A stretch of DNA of 39,830 nt from Nitrospina sp. (GCA_018702695.1 JABIYR010000099.1:1-39830), one strand, 5' to 3'. Shown: positions 1 to 8,437, counted from the first letter of the stretch. Program-made: numbers and translations. The notes: generated by a model from the sequence alone, not told the origin.

Positions 1-849
1 AAAGATACAAATTCTCTGAGCCAGACTGCCATTTCTCGTTTTTTTCTCGACACGGAATTACAATGTATCTTGGAATCAGGCAAGAAAATTTTCCTCAAAA
101 AGGACGAAGTTCTTTTTGAGGAAAATTCCTTTCAGGAAACTCTATACATCATTCTTTCTGGTACGGTGGAGGTTTATAAGAAGCATAAACAAATCGCAGT
201 ACGAGGAGCCGGCGATTTTTTGGGAGAGATGGCATTGGTGGAGTCAAAACCTCGATCTGCCAGTGTCCGCGCACTCACCGAAGCAAAAGTGCTGGAGGTC
301 AATAAAGAAACCTTCTTCAAATATTTTGTTTCCAACCCGAAAGTAGTTTGGGAGATTTTAAAAACTATTTCTGCCCGAAATCGGGAGGATCTGAATGTCA
401 TAGATGACAGCTACCAAGAGATCAGGAAGAGTCGAGAAAAATACCGTAAGGTCATCGACTCCGTTTCCGACTTGATCATTCAGACCGATCAAGAGGGGAA
501 AATCAATTTCGCCAATAAAGCGATCAGCATTTTAGGGTTTGATGTGTTTGATCTGATTGGTAAAAACTTTGAAGACTTTTACGATGGGGTTCTCAGCGAG
601 ACAAGCCTAGCTCATATTTTGACCCGGCGGGTCGGTCCAAGAACTACCACTGATTTAGAAGTTTCTCTGAAAGTGAACGAGCAGTCCAGCCTGTATGACA
701 TCTGCCATAGCATGAGTTTTCATATCACTGCCACGGGGATGTGGAGTGTCCCGCAAGATCAAGTTATGAGGAAAGACACGCAAAAAGAATTCCAAGGCTC
801 TTTGGTGGTCGCCAAGATGGAAAAACATGGCGGTTACCGCCTAGTTTGA
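1..849 (+). CDS. Cyclic-nucleotide-binding domain + PAS protein, 5' partial
   Basis: The frame is open from base 1, and residues encoded before the first TTG (70) read as the normal lead-in to a cNMP-binding domain (RFFLDTELQCILESG). The gene therefore most likely starts upstream of the window. The first ~115 residues form a CRP-like beta-barrel fold with the phosphate-binding-cassette pattern GDFLGEMAL...PRSASVRA. A short helical linker (REDLNVIDDSYQEIRKSREKY) leads to a PAS domain (SVSDLIIQTDQEGKINFANKAISILGF). No DNA-binding HTH, GGDEF or kinase domain follows before the stop, so it is a sensor or adaptor rather than a complete transcription factor. The ligand is unknown. It converges on the EF-hand gene with a 52 bp gap. 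Confidence 0.75.
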   Translation, partial: KDTNSLSQTAISRFFLDTELQCILESGKKIFLKKDEVLFEENSFQETLYIILSGTVEVYKKHKQIAVRGAGDFLGEMALVESKPRSASVRALTEAKVLEVNKETFFKYFVSNPKVVWEILKTISARNREDLNVIDDSYQEIRKSREKYRKVIDSVSDLIIQTDQEGKINFANKAISILGFDVFDLIGKNFEDFYDGVLSETSLAHILTRRVGPRTTTDLEVSLKVNEQSSLYDICHSMSFHITATGMWSVPQDQVMRKDTQKEFQGSLVVAKMEKHGGYRLV

Positions 850-901
850 CCGGCTAATCAGAAAAACACATTTCCTATTGCTCACTAATTAGAATGATTG
901 A

Positions 902-1381
902 CTAAATAGTGGTGTTGAAATCCAATAAAGAAGCATCCGAAGACACACCTGATCCGGTCAAGATCTCCTGAACTCGAGACTCTATCAAAGCATCCAAATC
1001 GGTTCCCGCTTGCAAGAGTGAACTCAAATCCGTTTGCTGACTGGTCTGACCCTTTAAAAAGTCCGTGATACTATTTGCAGAGATACCCGACTGTTCGAAG
1101 ATATTTTCCAGTTGCGTAGCAAGTTCGCTCTGACCTTCTAGCGACTTGCCACGAAAGGCAATCTGTTCGGTAGCCGATAATTCTCCATTTTGATCAGTAT
1201 CAATTGAGTCAAAATTTGCTTGCAGATCCTTACCGCTTCCGGTCTCATCTATTTTCTTTTGAACTTCATTGGAGTCCAACCCGCCTGAGCGATTGGTATC
1301 TTCTTTCTGCAATTTTTGATAAACCTGCTGGGTAAAACTATTGAGAATAGTTGGTCCCAGTCCTCCAGTGCCTCCGACCAT
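902..1381 (-). CDS. EF-hand calcium-binding protein (hypothetical)
   Basis: A protein of 159 aa with two EF-hand loops. Loop 1 begins at D28 (D28-N30-S32-G-D36-E39) and loop 2 at D61 (D61-D63-N65-E67-S69-E72); both have the acidic residue at position 12 needed for Ca2+ binding. The rest is Ser/Gln/Leu-rich and low in hydrophobic stretches, with no signal peptide. I chose the ATG at 1381 over one six codons upstream because a strong Shine-Dalgarno (GGAGGG, 1389-1394) lies 7 nt before it, whereas the upstream ATG has none. It resembles EF-hand proteins of proteobacteria and Nitrospina-like bacteria of unknown role (calcium buffering or sensing is inferred). Confidence 0.7.
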   Translation of the reverse strand: MVGGTGGLGPTILNSFTQQVYQKLQKEDTNRSGGLDSNEVQKKIDETGSGKDLQANFDSIDTDQNGELSATEQIAFRGKSLEGQSELATQLENIFEQSGISANSITDFLKGQTSQQTDLSSLLQAGTDLDALIESRVQEILTGSGVSSDASLLDFNTTI

Positions 1382-1527
1382 TGAGTCGCCCTCCACCATA
1401 GAGTTTTATTAACCGGGCTGTTTAATGCCCTTTGAATCCTTAACGGCAACAGCGAAAATTTGCATGAGCTTTTATTTTCAAAGCTGGGTAACTACGAAAA
1501 ACCAAGGCTTTATGATGGAATTATTGT

Positions 1528-2283
1528 TCAACTTTCTAAAAGACGCAATTGCAACTGCTTGTTAAAGCATTTTTTGTAAGCCATCAGTGTCACCACCAAA
1601 CAAGTCAAACCACTGGTACCTGCCAACATATAGATGATGGCTAATTGGAACTTAACGGCGGTCATAGGGTCTCCCCCCGCTATGATATAACCCGTCATAA
1701 TACCAGGCAAATGCACCAGACCCACCGACTTCATGGTATCCAGAGTGGGAATCAAACCGGCCTTGATCGCGGGCGTGATAACCGTTCTGGCGGCTTGCCG
1801 GACAGAAGCGCCTAATGACAATAAAGTTTCGATCTGGCTTCTTTGGTGACCGACCTCCGCAACCAACCTGTTTAGTGCTACCGAGGAGGCTTTCATCGAG
1901 TTACCGATAACCATTCCTCCCAGCGGTATCATAAATCGGGCACCCATCTGAATGACTCCCACGATACAAAGCAGAGTAAAGGGAAGCAATGAACCGATCA
2001 GTATTCCCACAAAGGCTATGGAGTAGGAGCTGGGAATTTCCTTCCCCCGTCCACCAGAGATTCTAGCCGCAACCAGGCACATGAAAAGCAGGATGAAAGA
2101 AAAAATTTCTATTTGCTCAATTTCAAAAATTACCGTCAGCAAAAACCCCGCGACAATGAGCTGACCCGTCGCACGTAACGAACTTAAAATAATCTCTTTT
2201 TCCAAGTGCATTTGGTTTAACCAAGAAAGACCTATCGTCCCCATGACAAGAATATAAGAAAATACCAGTGCTTGATTTTCCAT
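1528..2283 (-). CDS. fetB: FetB/YbbM-type ABC transporter permease (UPF0014)
   Basis: A polytopic membrane protein of 251 aa with about six to seven hydrophobic segments, matching the FetB (YbbM) family in length and motifs. The conserved central stretch with PLGGMVIGNSMKASSVALNR and the ETLLSLGAS region followed by a PTLDTMKSVGLVHLPGIMTG-like segment are family hallmarks. In E. coli FetAB exports iron and helps in oxidative stress; that role is inferred here from family membership. The start at 2283 is supported by GGAG 8-9 nt upstream. It lies 23 nt downstream of the ATPase gene, so the two form one transcription unit. Confidence 0.85.
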   Translation of the reverse strand: MENQALVFSYILVMGTIGLSWLNQMHLEKEIILSSLRATGQLIVAGFLLTVIFEIEQIEIFSFILLFMCLVAARISGGRGKEIPSSYSIAFVGILIGSLLPFTLLCIVGVIQMGARFMIPLGGMVIGNSMKASSVALNRLVAEVGHQRSQIETLLSLGASVRQAARTVITPAIKAGLIPTLDTMKSVGLVHLPGIMTGYIIAGGDPMTAVKFQLAIIYMLAGTSGLTCLVVTLMAYKKCFNKQLQLRLLES

Positions 2284-2306
2284 TTTTCAGCTCCGTTTCC
2301 ATTCGT

Positions 2307-3035
2307 TCAAAATTGTCCTTGGAAAAATTTTTGCAGTTGTAGGTTCTGACTTGAATTTATCAACTCCTGAATATTCCCATCAGCGAGAATTTCACCATTG
2401 GCCAATACCAACGTTCTGCTATTAAAACGCACGGCCTGATTGATATCATGTGTTACGAGAAGGATTCCCGTCTTGAGAGAGGCATTTAATTTTTGCACCA
2501 GATTCTCCACGGTCAGAACCGCTGTTGGGTCAAGGCCTGACGTGGGTTCATCAAGCATCAACACTTGAGGTTCATTGGCCAAAACTTGAGCCAGACTCAA
2601 CCTCTGATGTTCACCTGTAGATAGGCCCGAAACTTTTCGGTTTCTTAGCGAAGTGTCTAGGCCTACTTTTTCCATCAAGGACGTGACCGCGTGCGCAGAT
2701 ATTTTCTGCTGATTCAAACTTGGCCCCACAGAGATACTCTCTTCCACAGTCCCCAGAAGGTCTGCGGAAGTTTGAAAAACCATTCCCACTCTGCGACGCA
2801 GATCGGGGCTGGTAATACGACTGATCGGAACTCCCTGCAAAAATATTTCGCCTTCTGCCACCGACTCAAGCCGGTTGAGACAACGGAGCAAGGAGGTTTT
2901 GCCACAACCCGAAGGTCCTAACAATATCAGAATCTCCCCGGCAAAAAGTTCAAAGGAAATATTTTTGAAAATAAATTTTCCGTCTCTGGAAAAAGACACA
3001 CCGCAAACTTTTAGCAATGAATTTACGGGTTTCAT
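2307..3035 (-). CDS. fetA: FetA/YbbL-type ABC transporter ATP-binding protein
   Basis: An ABC ATPase of 242 aa with all nucleotide-binding motifs: Walker A GPSGCGKTS (about residues 40-48), the ABC signature LSTGEHQRLSLAQ (canonical LSGGE changed to LSTGE, as is common in this family), Walker B VLMLDEPTSGLD and the switch histidine in LLVTHD. It pairs with the fetB permease 23 nt downstream, giving a putative iron or metal exporter of the FetAB type. The upstream PAS-GGDEF gene ends only 43 nt before it on the same strand, so it may be co-transcribed with that gene. A phosphate-type (PstB) importer is less likely given the UPF0014 partner. Confidence 0.85.
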   Translation of the reverse strand: MKPVNSLLKVCGVSFSRDGKFIFKNISFELFAGEILILLGPSGCGKTSLLRCLNRLESVAEGEIFLQGVPISRITSPDLRRRVGMVFQTSADLLGTVEESISVGPSLNQQKISAHAVTSLMEKVGLDTSLRNRKVSGLSTGEHQRLSLAQVLANEPQVLMLDEPTSGLDPTAVLTVENLVQKLNASLKTGILLVTHDINQAVRFNSRTLVLANGEILADGNIQELINSSQNLQLQKFFQGQF

Positions 3036-3078
3036 TTCTGTTTTGAGTGAGGAGTTGTATAGAAAAACAGGAAAGAAT

Positions 3079-4341
3079 TTACGCGTCGTCGTTTTTAACC
3101 TTCACCTGATTGCGACCATTTTCTTTGGCCTGATAAAGAGCCTTGTCGGCATTTGCAATTATTGTCTCGCACAAAATCTCGCGAGTTGGAATCAGGGTCG
3201 AGACACCCATACTGACGGTAACATAAGGGCTGGCACTATTTTTATCGTGTTCTACTTTCAGGCCCTCAATGCCCAAGCGCAGATTTTCTGCCATATTTAA
3301 AGCTCCCTCGGCGGAAGTTTCAGGAAGCACCACCACAAACTCTTCGCCGCCATAACGGGCTACCAAATCGGCAGGGCGTTGAACATAATGTTTGAGTGTT
3401 GCGGCCACCTGCTTCAGACAGGTATCCCCCGCCTGATGCCCATAAGTATCGTTATATAATTTGAAACAATCAATATCCATCAGAATTAATGAAAGAGGAA
3501 TCTGATCACGCATGGCTCTTTTCCATTCCTTATCCAAGGTTTCGTCGAAGGAACGGCGATTATCAATTTCCGTCAATCCATCTATAATAGACAGCCTTTG
3601 CAATTTTTCCTCTAATTGTCGACGCTGAGAAATATCACGCACGATCCCGACAAACTCGGTGTTTCCTTCCCAGATCATCTCGCTGACATTGAGCTCTAGA
3701 GGAAACGAAACCCCATCTTTTCTCAAACCCATGACCTCTCGTGAAAACCCGATGATATGCTTAATCCCGGTTTTAAAGTATTTTTCGAGATAACCATCAT
3801 GCTCACTACTAACTGGCTCGGGCATCAAGTGGCTGATATTTTTTCCTACCGCCTCTTCGGCCGTGTAACCAAAAATCTTTTCTGCCGCCGGATTAAAAGT
3901 CAGCATCACGCCTTTGTCATCAATGGTAATGATTCCATCCAAAGCCTTTTCCACCAGCAGACGATTCTTTTTCTCGCTGAAAAGAGCGTTATCTAAACGT
4001 TTGATATTTGCCAATCTTTTTTCTTGTGATTTTTTGGGAGCATTCCCATAAATCAGAGCAAAATCAAAGTCCTGCCTTCCAAATGGAGTCACTTCGAAAT
4101 CATACAAATAATCGGTGCAGGACAGGCTTTGTTTTTGTGCGCGAGTGGACTCAAAAGCTAATTCGATCAGACTTTTTAAACCTTCAGGAGCGGGGCTCCC
4201 CTTCGCAACCCCCCAATCGTCCAACTCTTTCAGGCAAGCCCGGTTGGCGTGCAAAACAACCCCTTCTTTGCTTACGCTGAATACCGGGTTAGGGTTTTGT
4301 TCGGAAATTTTCTCAAAACTTTCGATTAATTCTTGGCTCAT
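3079..4341 (-). CDS. PAS-PAS-GGDEF diguanylate cyclase
   Basis: A protein of 420 aa. The N-terminal region (about 1-70) looks like a PAS domain (NPNPVFSVSKEGVVLHANRA). A second, well-conserved PAS domain of the FixL/PAS_9 kind follows (DGIITIDDKGVMLTFNPAAEKIFGYT...VGIVRDISQRR). The C-terminal ~170 residues are a GGDEF domain with the active-site GGEEF and an upstream RxxD (RPAD, five residues before GGEEF), the inhibitory c-di-GMP site. It should synthesise c-di-GMP in response to a signal sensed by the PAS domains. No heme-binding histidine was confirmed and no membrane segment is seen. The GTG ten codons upstream is possible, but the ATG at 4341 fits the PAS start better. Confidence 0.85.
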   Translation of the reverse strand: MSQELIESFEKISEQNPNPVFSVSKEGVVLHANRACLKELDDWGVAKGSPAPEGLKSLIELAFESTRAQKQSLSCTDYLYDFEVTPFGRQDFDFALIYGNAPKKSQEKRLANIKRLDNALFSEKKNRLLVEKALDGIITIDDKGVMLTFNPAAEKIFGYTAEEAVGKNISHLMPEPVSSEHDGYLEKYFKTGIKHIIGFSREVMGLRKDGVSFPLELNVSEMIWEGNTEFVGIVRDISQRRQLEEKLQRLSIIDGLTEIDNRRSFDETLDKEWKRAMRDQIPLSLILMDIDCFKLYNDTYGHQAGDTCLKQVAATLKHYVQRPADLVARYGGEEFVVVLPETSAEGALNMAENLRLGIEGLKVEHDKNSASPYVTVSMGVSTLIPTREILCETIIANADKALYQAKENGRNQVKVKNDDA

Positions 4342-4432
4342 TCTATTCAAAGACCGTCTTAAAATAACCACTCAAAAATGCTTTATTCTCCCTTGTAAAA
4401 ACGAAGCATTGGGGTTCATCAAATTATCAGGT

Positions 4433-5446
4433 TTATGTCGAATACTCAAACATGCGTTCTACACACTGAAGAGCGCGACGCTGAACCTCTGGATCAAGGG
4501 TGATCACACTATCAGGTTCAGGGTTTTCTAAAACTTTTAAGATATGCTCTAAAGAATTCGACTTCATATACTTACAAAGTGTGCAGCTCCCGGCAAATGT
4601 TTTTTGTGGGAATTCTGACTGCAAAACACCAGTCAGACCACATTCCGTAAGCAAAAAGAATGTATCGCGCTTCGATTCACGCACATGGTTGAGCATTTGG
4701 CTGGTGCTTCCCACATAATCTGCTTTCCCCACTACAGCAGTGCTACATTCGGGGTGAACAAGAATTTCCACTCCTTCATAATTCCTCCGAACCTGATCGA
4801 TACTTTCTGGTTGATACTCTTCGTGAACATAACAGGAGCCATCCCAGAGCTGAATATCTTTATGCACGCCTTTAGATTTAAGATGCTCGATTATATTTTC
4901 GCCCATGAGTCGATCGGGTAAAAAATAAATCTTGTCGTTGGGGATTTTCTCAATGATGGCATAAACATTGGAAGAGGTAACGCATACATCACACTCTGCT
5001 TTCACTTCAGCTGTCGTGTTGATATAACAAACAAACGTATAATCGGAAAATTCTTTACGCAGTCGGACCACATCTTCTGCGGTAATGCCATCGGCTAAAG
5101 AACAACCGCCATCGGGGTTGGGGTCCAGCACCGTTTTCTCAGGGTTGAGAATCTTGGCGGTTTCCGCCATAAAACGGACCGCCGAAAAAATGATAACATC
5201 GGCATTTGATTCTTTGGCTATTTTGGACAGGCCATACGAATCACCCGTATGATCGGCAACGCTATAAAAAATTTGCGGCGCAACATAATTATGTACAAGG
5301 ATCAGAGCATTCTTCTCTCTCTTGAGATCCTCAATCTTTTTAATAGTAGGGAGCAATTGCTCGCAATGCTCTGGGGTAAATTGGCAAACGGGGTTGCCTA
5401 CCTGAATATCTTTAAGTTTTCCGTATAATTCTTCTGCTGTAATCAT
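4433..5446 (-). CDS. nadA: Quinolinate synthase NadA
   Basis: A protein of 337 aa that condenses iminoaspartate with dihydroxyacetone phosphate to quinolinate in de novo NAD synthesis. The three cysteines expected to hold the [4Fe-4S] cluster are visible in their family contexts: NPDGGCSLADG, LVHPECSTAVV and AGSCTLCKYMKSNSL. The N-terminal LKREKNALILVHNYVAPQI and the VCYINTTAEVKA motif are also typical. It starts 4 nt after hinT, so it is the last gene of the minus-strand block that begins with the proteasome genes. No nadB or nadC is present in the window. Confidence 0.95.
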   Translation of the reverse strand: MITAEELYGKLKDIQVGNPVCQFTPEHCEQLLPTIKKIEDLKREKNALILVHNYVAPQIFYSVADHTGDSYGLSKIAKESNADVIIFSAVRFMAETAKILNPEKTVLDPNPDGGCSLADGITAEDVVRLRKEFSDYTFVCYINTTAEVKAECDVCVTSSNVYAIIEKIPNDKIYFLPDRLMGENIIEHLKSKGVHKDIQLWDGSCYVHEEYQPESIDQVRRNYEGVEILVHPECSTAVVGKADYVGSTSQMLNHVRESKRDTFFLLTECGLTGVLQSEFPQKTFAGSCTLCKYMKSNSLEHILKVLENPEPDSVITLDPEVQRRALQCVERMFEYST

Positions 5447-5450
5447 GTCT

Positions 5451-5795
5451 CTAACCCGGCGGCCAATTCAAGGCGCGGCCCCCTAAAAGATGAAAATGAA
5501 TATGAAATACCGATTGCCCCGCACCGGCCCCACAGTTGACAACCAACCTGAAGCCTGACTCATCCAGCCCTCTTTCTTTTGCCAGTTCATTCGCTACGCT
5601 GACCACAGAACCCATCACCGCATGATCCTTCTCCTCAACGTCCAGCAACGTGGCTTGATGAAGACGAGGGATGATAAGGATATGCGTGGGAGCCTGCGGA
5701 TTGATATCATTGATACCAAAAAAAGTGTCGGACTCATAAACTTTATCGGAAGGAATCCTTCCATCGCTTATTTTACAGAACAGGCAATCATTCAT
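5451..5795 (-). CDS. hinT: HIT family hydrolase (HinT-like)
   Basis: A protein of 114 aa of the histidine triad family, which cleaves nucleoside phosphoramidates and aminoacyl adenylates to AMP. The C-terminal signature HIHFHLLGG (His-x-His-x-His) supplies the catalytic residues. The N-terminal CLFCKI pair and the ILIIPRLH strand are standard for HinT. The length fits the family (110-120 aa). It lies 12 nt after pafA and 4 nt before nadA. A functional link to adenylating or ATP-using ligases next door is tempting but only inference, because PafA uses ATP to phosphorylate, not adenylate, its tag. Confidence 0.92.
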   Translation of the reverse strand: MNDCLFCKISDGRIPSDKVYESDTFFGINDINPQAPTHILIIPRLHQATLLDVEEKDHAVMGSVVSVANELAKERGLDESGFRLVVNCGAGAGQSVFHIHFHLLGGRALNWPPG

Positions 5796-5807
5796 AAGAT
5801 TTATTTT

Positions 5808-7295
5808 TCAACCTTCCGTTTTGTTGCTTTCATCATCGGTGTTATTTTCCTGATCGGACAGAGATCCAAACGGGTTGAAGTATGCCATGATTTCATCTTT
5901 GTATGAGATAAAAGGGTCGAGCATCAGAAACGGTTCGTCTATCTTACTCAAACGAAAACCGATCCAGTCGATGAGGTAACTCATATGCGAATGTTCGTTG
6001 ATAAGATTTTTAACCAACTCACCCCGGCCTTGCGCCCGTGTCCCTCGTGGGGCATTGATCTTTGCAAAATCTACCGCTGCATCGGTGGTTTTTCTGTACC
6101 CTTCGCCATTCGCCTCCAACCCCCAAAACAGACCTGACTCTTTATTCAGGTTATGGTACTCCAAGTCTAGGCTTTTAAGCCAAGGATCATTCCACTCTAG
6201 GTTTTCTTCATTTTTAAACTCGGTGAGCATCCAATATTTACTGGCCCAATCGACCCGACCGATCACCGCTTCCGGTCCTTTGGGTAAATCGGTCAAGACC
6301 GATTCCCATCCCTCCAGAATCCAGTCTGTCTCGCGATTTTTTCCGGTCAAATATTCCTTACAAGTGTTTAAGATATCCCATTGCAACTCCAAAGCATTGG
6401 ATGATTTCCCTGAAGCCAGTTTCACATGCCATTTAAAATCTGGATCGCGGGAAATGGAACGCATGGACTGCACCGAATCTTCTAGAATCCACTCTTGTTT
6501 GGCAACGCCCAACTGCATGATTTCCAGCATCAGCGTTGTTGTACCCATCTTCATGGCGGTCGCAAACTCACTCATGGTTGAGTCTCCAACCAGCAGGTGG
6601 ATGCGCCGATACTTGCTGGGGTCCGATAAAGGCTCGTCCCGGGTATTCACAATCGCCCGGTTATATTGTACCCACCGATAAAACTCGTTGGGTATGTGAT
6701 CCGCTCGCTGTGAAATTTGAAAGTCTACTTCATCGCCCGAACTTTCATCCGGTGCACCCCCCTCCCAATCACGAAATGGGTGCGGATCGCATGAACCGAT
6801 GCGGCCCGCACCGCAATAAATTTGCCGTGTTGTCAAAAAGGAAGAAAGTATTTTCAGGTTCTCCCGTTCATCAAACGGAAACCCTCTGCCGACTAAATAA
6901 TTCTCATGGCAACCAAACGTGGCACTGGTTTCGAGATCGACATTGTTCTTGATAAACGAAACTTGATCCGCCCAACCGAGCTCTTCGATGGCCTCTTGAA
7001 TCAACGTATCGCCAGCACGATCGTAGGTCACCAGGTCCATCAAGTTGGAACATTCTGGGGAAGCATATTCCAAATGTCCCATATCTAAATACAAACGACC
7101 GCCATTTAGCAGAAACCCGCCATTTCCAGGAGGTTCATCGTTGGCTCGGTAATGAAGGTCCAAAACCCCCATCTTTTTTGAAAAAACATGGTTCTTGACC
7201 TTATTAGCCACCTCGGTGGGGTCGAACGGAAAATTCTGGTTATCTTTGATCAAAAGACCATATTCTGTTTCGATGCCAAAGATGCGTTTTTTCAT
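5808..7295 (-). CDS. pafA: PafA: Pup/UBact protein ligase
   Basis: A protein of 495 aa of the carboxylate-amine/ammonia ligase superfamily. PafA phosphorylates the C-terminal glutamate of the tag and joins it to substrate lysines. The N-terminus FGIETEYG carries the Mg2+-binding Glu9, and GGRLYLDMGHLEYASPE carries the catalytic-base Asp71 (equivalent to Asp64 of mycobacterial PafA). Other conserved blocks are GCHENYLV, INTRDEP, YRRIHLLVGDSTMSE and the LDLEYHNL segment. It lacks the Dop loop seen in the other paralogue, which is why it is called PafA. It is longer than actinobacterial PafA (about 450 aa), partly because of an acidic insertion after the GAGRIG motif. A 116 bp gap separates it from prcB. 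Confidence 0.9.
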   Translation of the reverse strand: MKKRIFGIETEYGLLIKDNQNFPFDPTEVANKVKNHVFSKKMGVLDLHYRANDEPPGNGGFLLNGGRLYLDMGHLEYASPECSNLMDLVTYDRAGDTLIQEAIEELGWADQVSFIKNNVDLETSATFGCHENYLVGRGFPFDERENLKILSSFLTTRQIYCGAGRIGSCDPHPFRDWEGGAPDESSGDEVDFQISQRADHIPNEFYRWVQYNRAIVNTRDEPLSDPSKYRRIHLLVGDSTMSEFATAMKMGTTTLMLEIMQLGVAKQEWILEDSVQSMRSISRDPDFKWHVKLASGKSSNALELQWDILNTCKEYLTGKNRETDWILEGWESVLTDLPKGPEAVIGRVDWASKYWMLTEFKNEENLEWNDPWLKSLDLEYHNLNKESGLFWGLEANGEGYRKTTDAAVDFAKINAPRGTRAQGRGELVKNLINEHSHMSYLIDWIGFRLSKIDEPFLMLDPFISYKDEIMAYFNPFGSLSDQENNTDDESNKTEG

Positions 7296-7411
7296 TTTAA
7301 AGAGTCATTAAAATTATCATTTACGCCGACCCATATTTTTTACCGGGCGCAGTCGCTCATCAAATTTCTTCCAATTAGAGTTTTTCTATTACGATTACCA
7401 AATGATGAGTT

Positions 7412-8212
7412 TTATCCCCGCTTCAGAGAGGTCATACAAACGTCTGCCATCTCCTCATCATTCATGAACCGATATCCCTTTTCAGTGATCAAAGCCACGG
7501 TGGGGAAAATGTCATCCTCAGGGCGGGCTTTACCCGTTGCAGAATCAAACCGGGCCGCCGTTTGCAACAATCGAATTGCCAAAGTGACGGCATTGCTCTC
7601 TGACCTTTCTGCCAAGGGCTGTTCGCCCCAAAGGTCTTCATGTTCGAGAATTCCCCGGATGGTCGGAGACCCCGATCCGGTCGAGGTATGGGTGCGGATC
7701 TGAAAGTCAGCTCCCAACATATCGTAAAAATGGATGGCTGCTTTTTGAGTTTGTACATCGTAGGTCGCAAAGATGGGGCTCACCACTCCCAGCCCTTGAA
7801 CCGCCATGCCAACATTCTCTTTCAATAATTTCGATAGAGCACGAATTTTCCCTTCGCCACTCATCGACTGCATTTGTGATCGCCGAAAGTACTCAAAATT
7901 ATGAGTCAGCACTCGGGCCATCTCAAACGCCGTCGCGGGAACTCCGGCAATGGCCATCAGTGAATAATCATCTATGGGAATGACCTTGTCACACCGTTCA
8001 TACATGATGCTGTTGCCCGCCGTGGCACGGCGGTCACCGGCAACAAGAACACCATCTTTAAAGTGAAAAGCCAAAACGGTGGTGCCATGCGTCACGGTCA
8101 CATCGTTGCGAACCTGCGACAAATCACATAACGCTTGCCAGCGGTAGCCGGATTTTTCCAAGAGGGCAAAAAAATCTCCCGGTGAATTTTTGGGGTCCGA
8201 TTGATAGCTCAT
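7412..8212 (-). CDS. prcB: Proteasome beta subunit PrcB (N-terminal threonine protease)
   Basis: A protein of 266 aa. A propeptide of 43 residues precedes HG|TTVLAFHF; autocleavage after Gly43 would expose Thr44 as the nucleophile. The partner residues fall at the expected distance: Asp60 (GDRRAT, equivalent to Asp17) and Lys76 (Lys33). The GSGS motif and the C-terminal DSATGK...DIFPTVALI segment match bacterial PrcB, not HslV. The start overlaps the UBact stop (ATGA), implying coupled translation. With PrcA it should form the alpha7-beta7-beta7-alpha7 core in the cytoplasm. Confidence 0.95.
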   Translation of the reverse strand: MSYQSDPKNSPGDFFALLEKSGYRWQALCDLSQVRNDVTVTHGTTVLAFHFKDGVLVAGDRRATAGNSIMYERCDKVIPIDDYSLMAIAGVPATAFEMARVLTHNFEYFRRSQMQSMSGEGKIRALSKLLKENVGMAVQGLGVVSPIFATYDVQTQKAAIHFYDMLGADFQIRTHTSTGSGSPTIRGILEHEDLWGEQPLAERSESNAVTLAIRLLQTAARFDSATGKARPEDDIFPTVALITEKGYRFMNDEEMADVCMTSLKRG

Positions 8213-8385
8213 TGACCGGTTCTCTGCTTATAGTTTTCTGTTTGCTTGGGGTCTACTTTTTTCATCCGCTTTAATAGACTGTCCCTGCCGGGCCGTGAAG
8301 GTTCTGGGCTGGTTGGGCCAGAGTCATCACGGTCGGGGCGAGACTCTTTTTTTTCTTCTTTTCTTAAAGGATCGTTCATTTCCAT
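8209..8385 (-). CDS. ubact: UBact: Pup-like ubiquitin-like protein modifier
   Basis: A 58-aa protein, highly charged and rich in Pro, Asp, Lys and Arg, with no hydrophobic core, so probably disordered like Pup. The C-terminal part LLKRMKKVDPKQ...YKQRTGQ matches the published UBact type rather than the actinobacterial Pup ending. It ends in Gln, so Dop must deamidate it to Glu before PafA can conjugate it. I chose the ATG at 8385 because AAGGAG (8394-8399) lies 8 nt upstream; a GTG three codons earlier would overlap that site. The stop overlaps the prcB start by 4 bp. Its place between prcA and prcB strongly supports the identity. Confidence 0.9.
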   Translation of the reverse strand: MEMNDPLRKEEKKESRPDRDDSGPTSPEPSRPGRDSLLKRMKKVDPKQTENYKQRTGQ

Positions 8386-8437
8386 GGGGTACACTCCTTT
8401 TCTTAACGGGTTGTTCTACCTCATTGTTTTGAGGAGA

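Noticed and set aside
5998-6681. 227-codon plus-strand frame inside pafA
   Set aside because: It is antisense to conserved PafA motifs and the peptide is Ser/Pro/Arg-rich without domains, as expected for a complement-strand shadow.
5808-7295. Calling the 495-aa paralogue a second Dop
   Set aside because: It lacks the long insertion (Dop loop) before the catalytic strand that the 486-aa paralogue has, and its GGRLYLD motif is closer to PafA.
7412-8212. HslV-type peptidase instead of PrcB
   Set aside because: It has a 43-residue propeptide, the bacterial proteasome GDRRAT and DSATGK-type motifs, an alpha subunit gene and a proteasomal ATPase next door, and no hslU.
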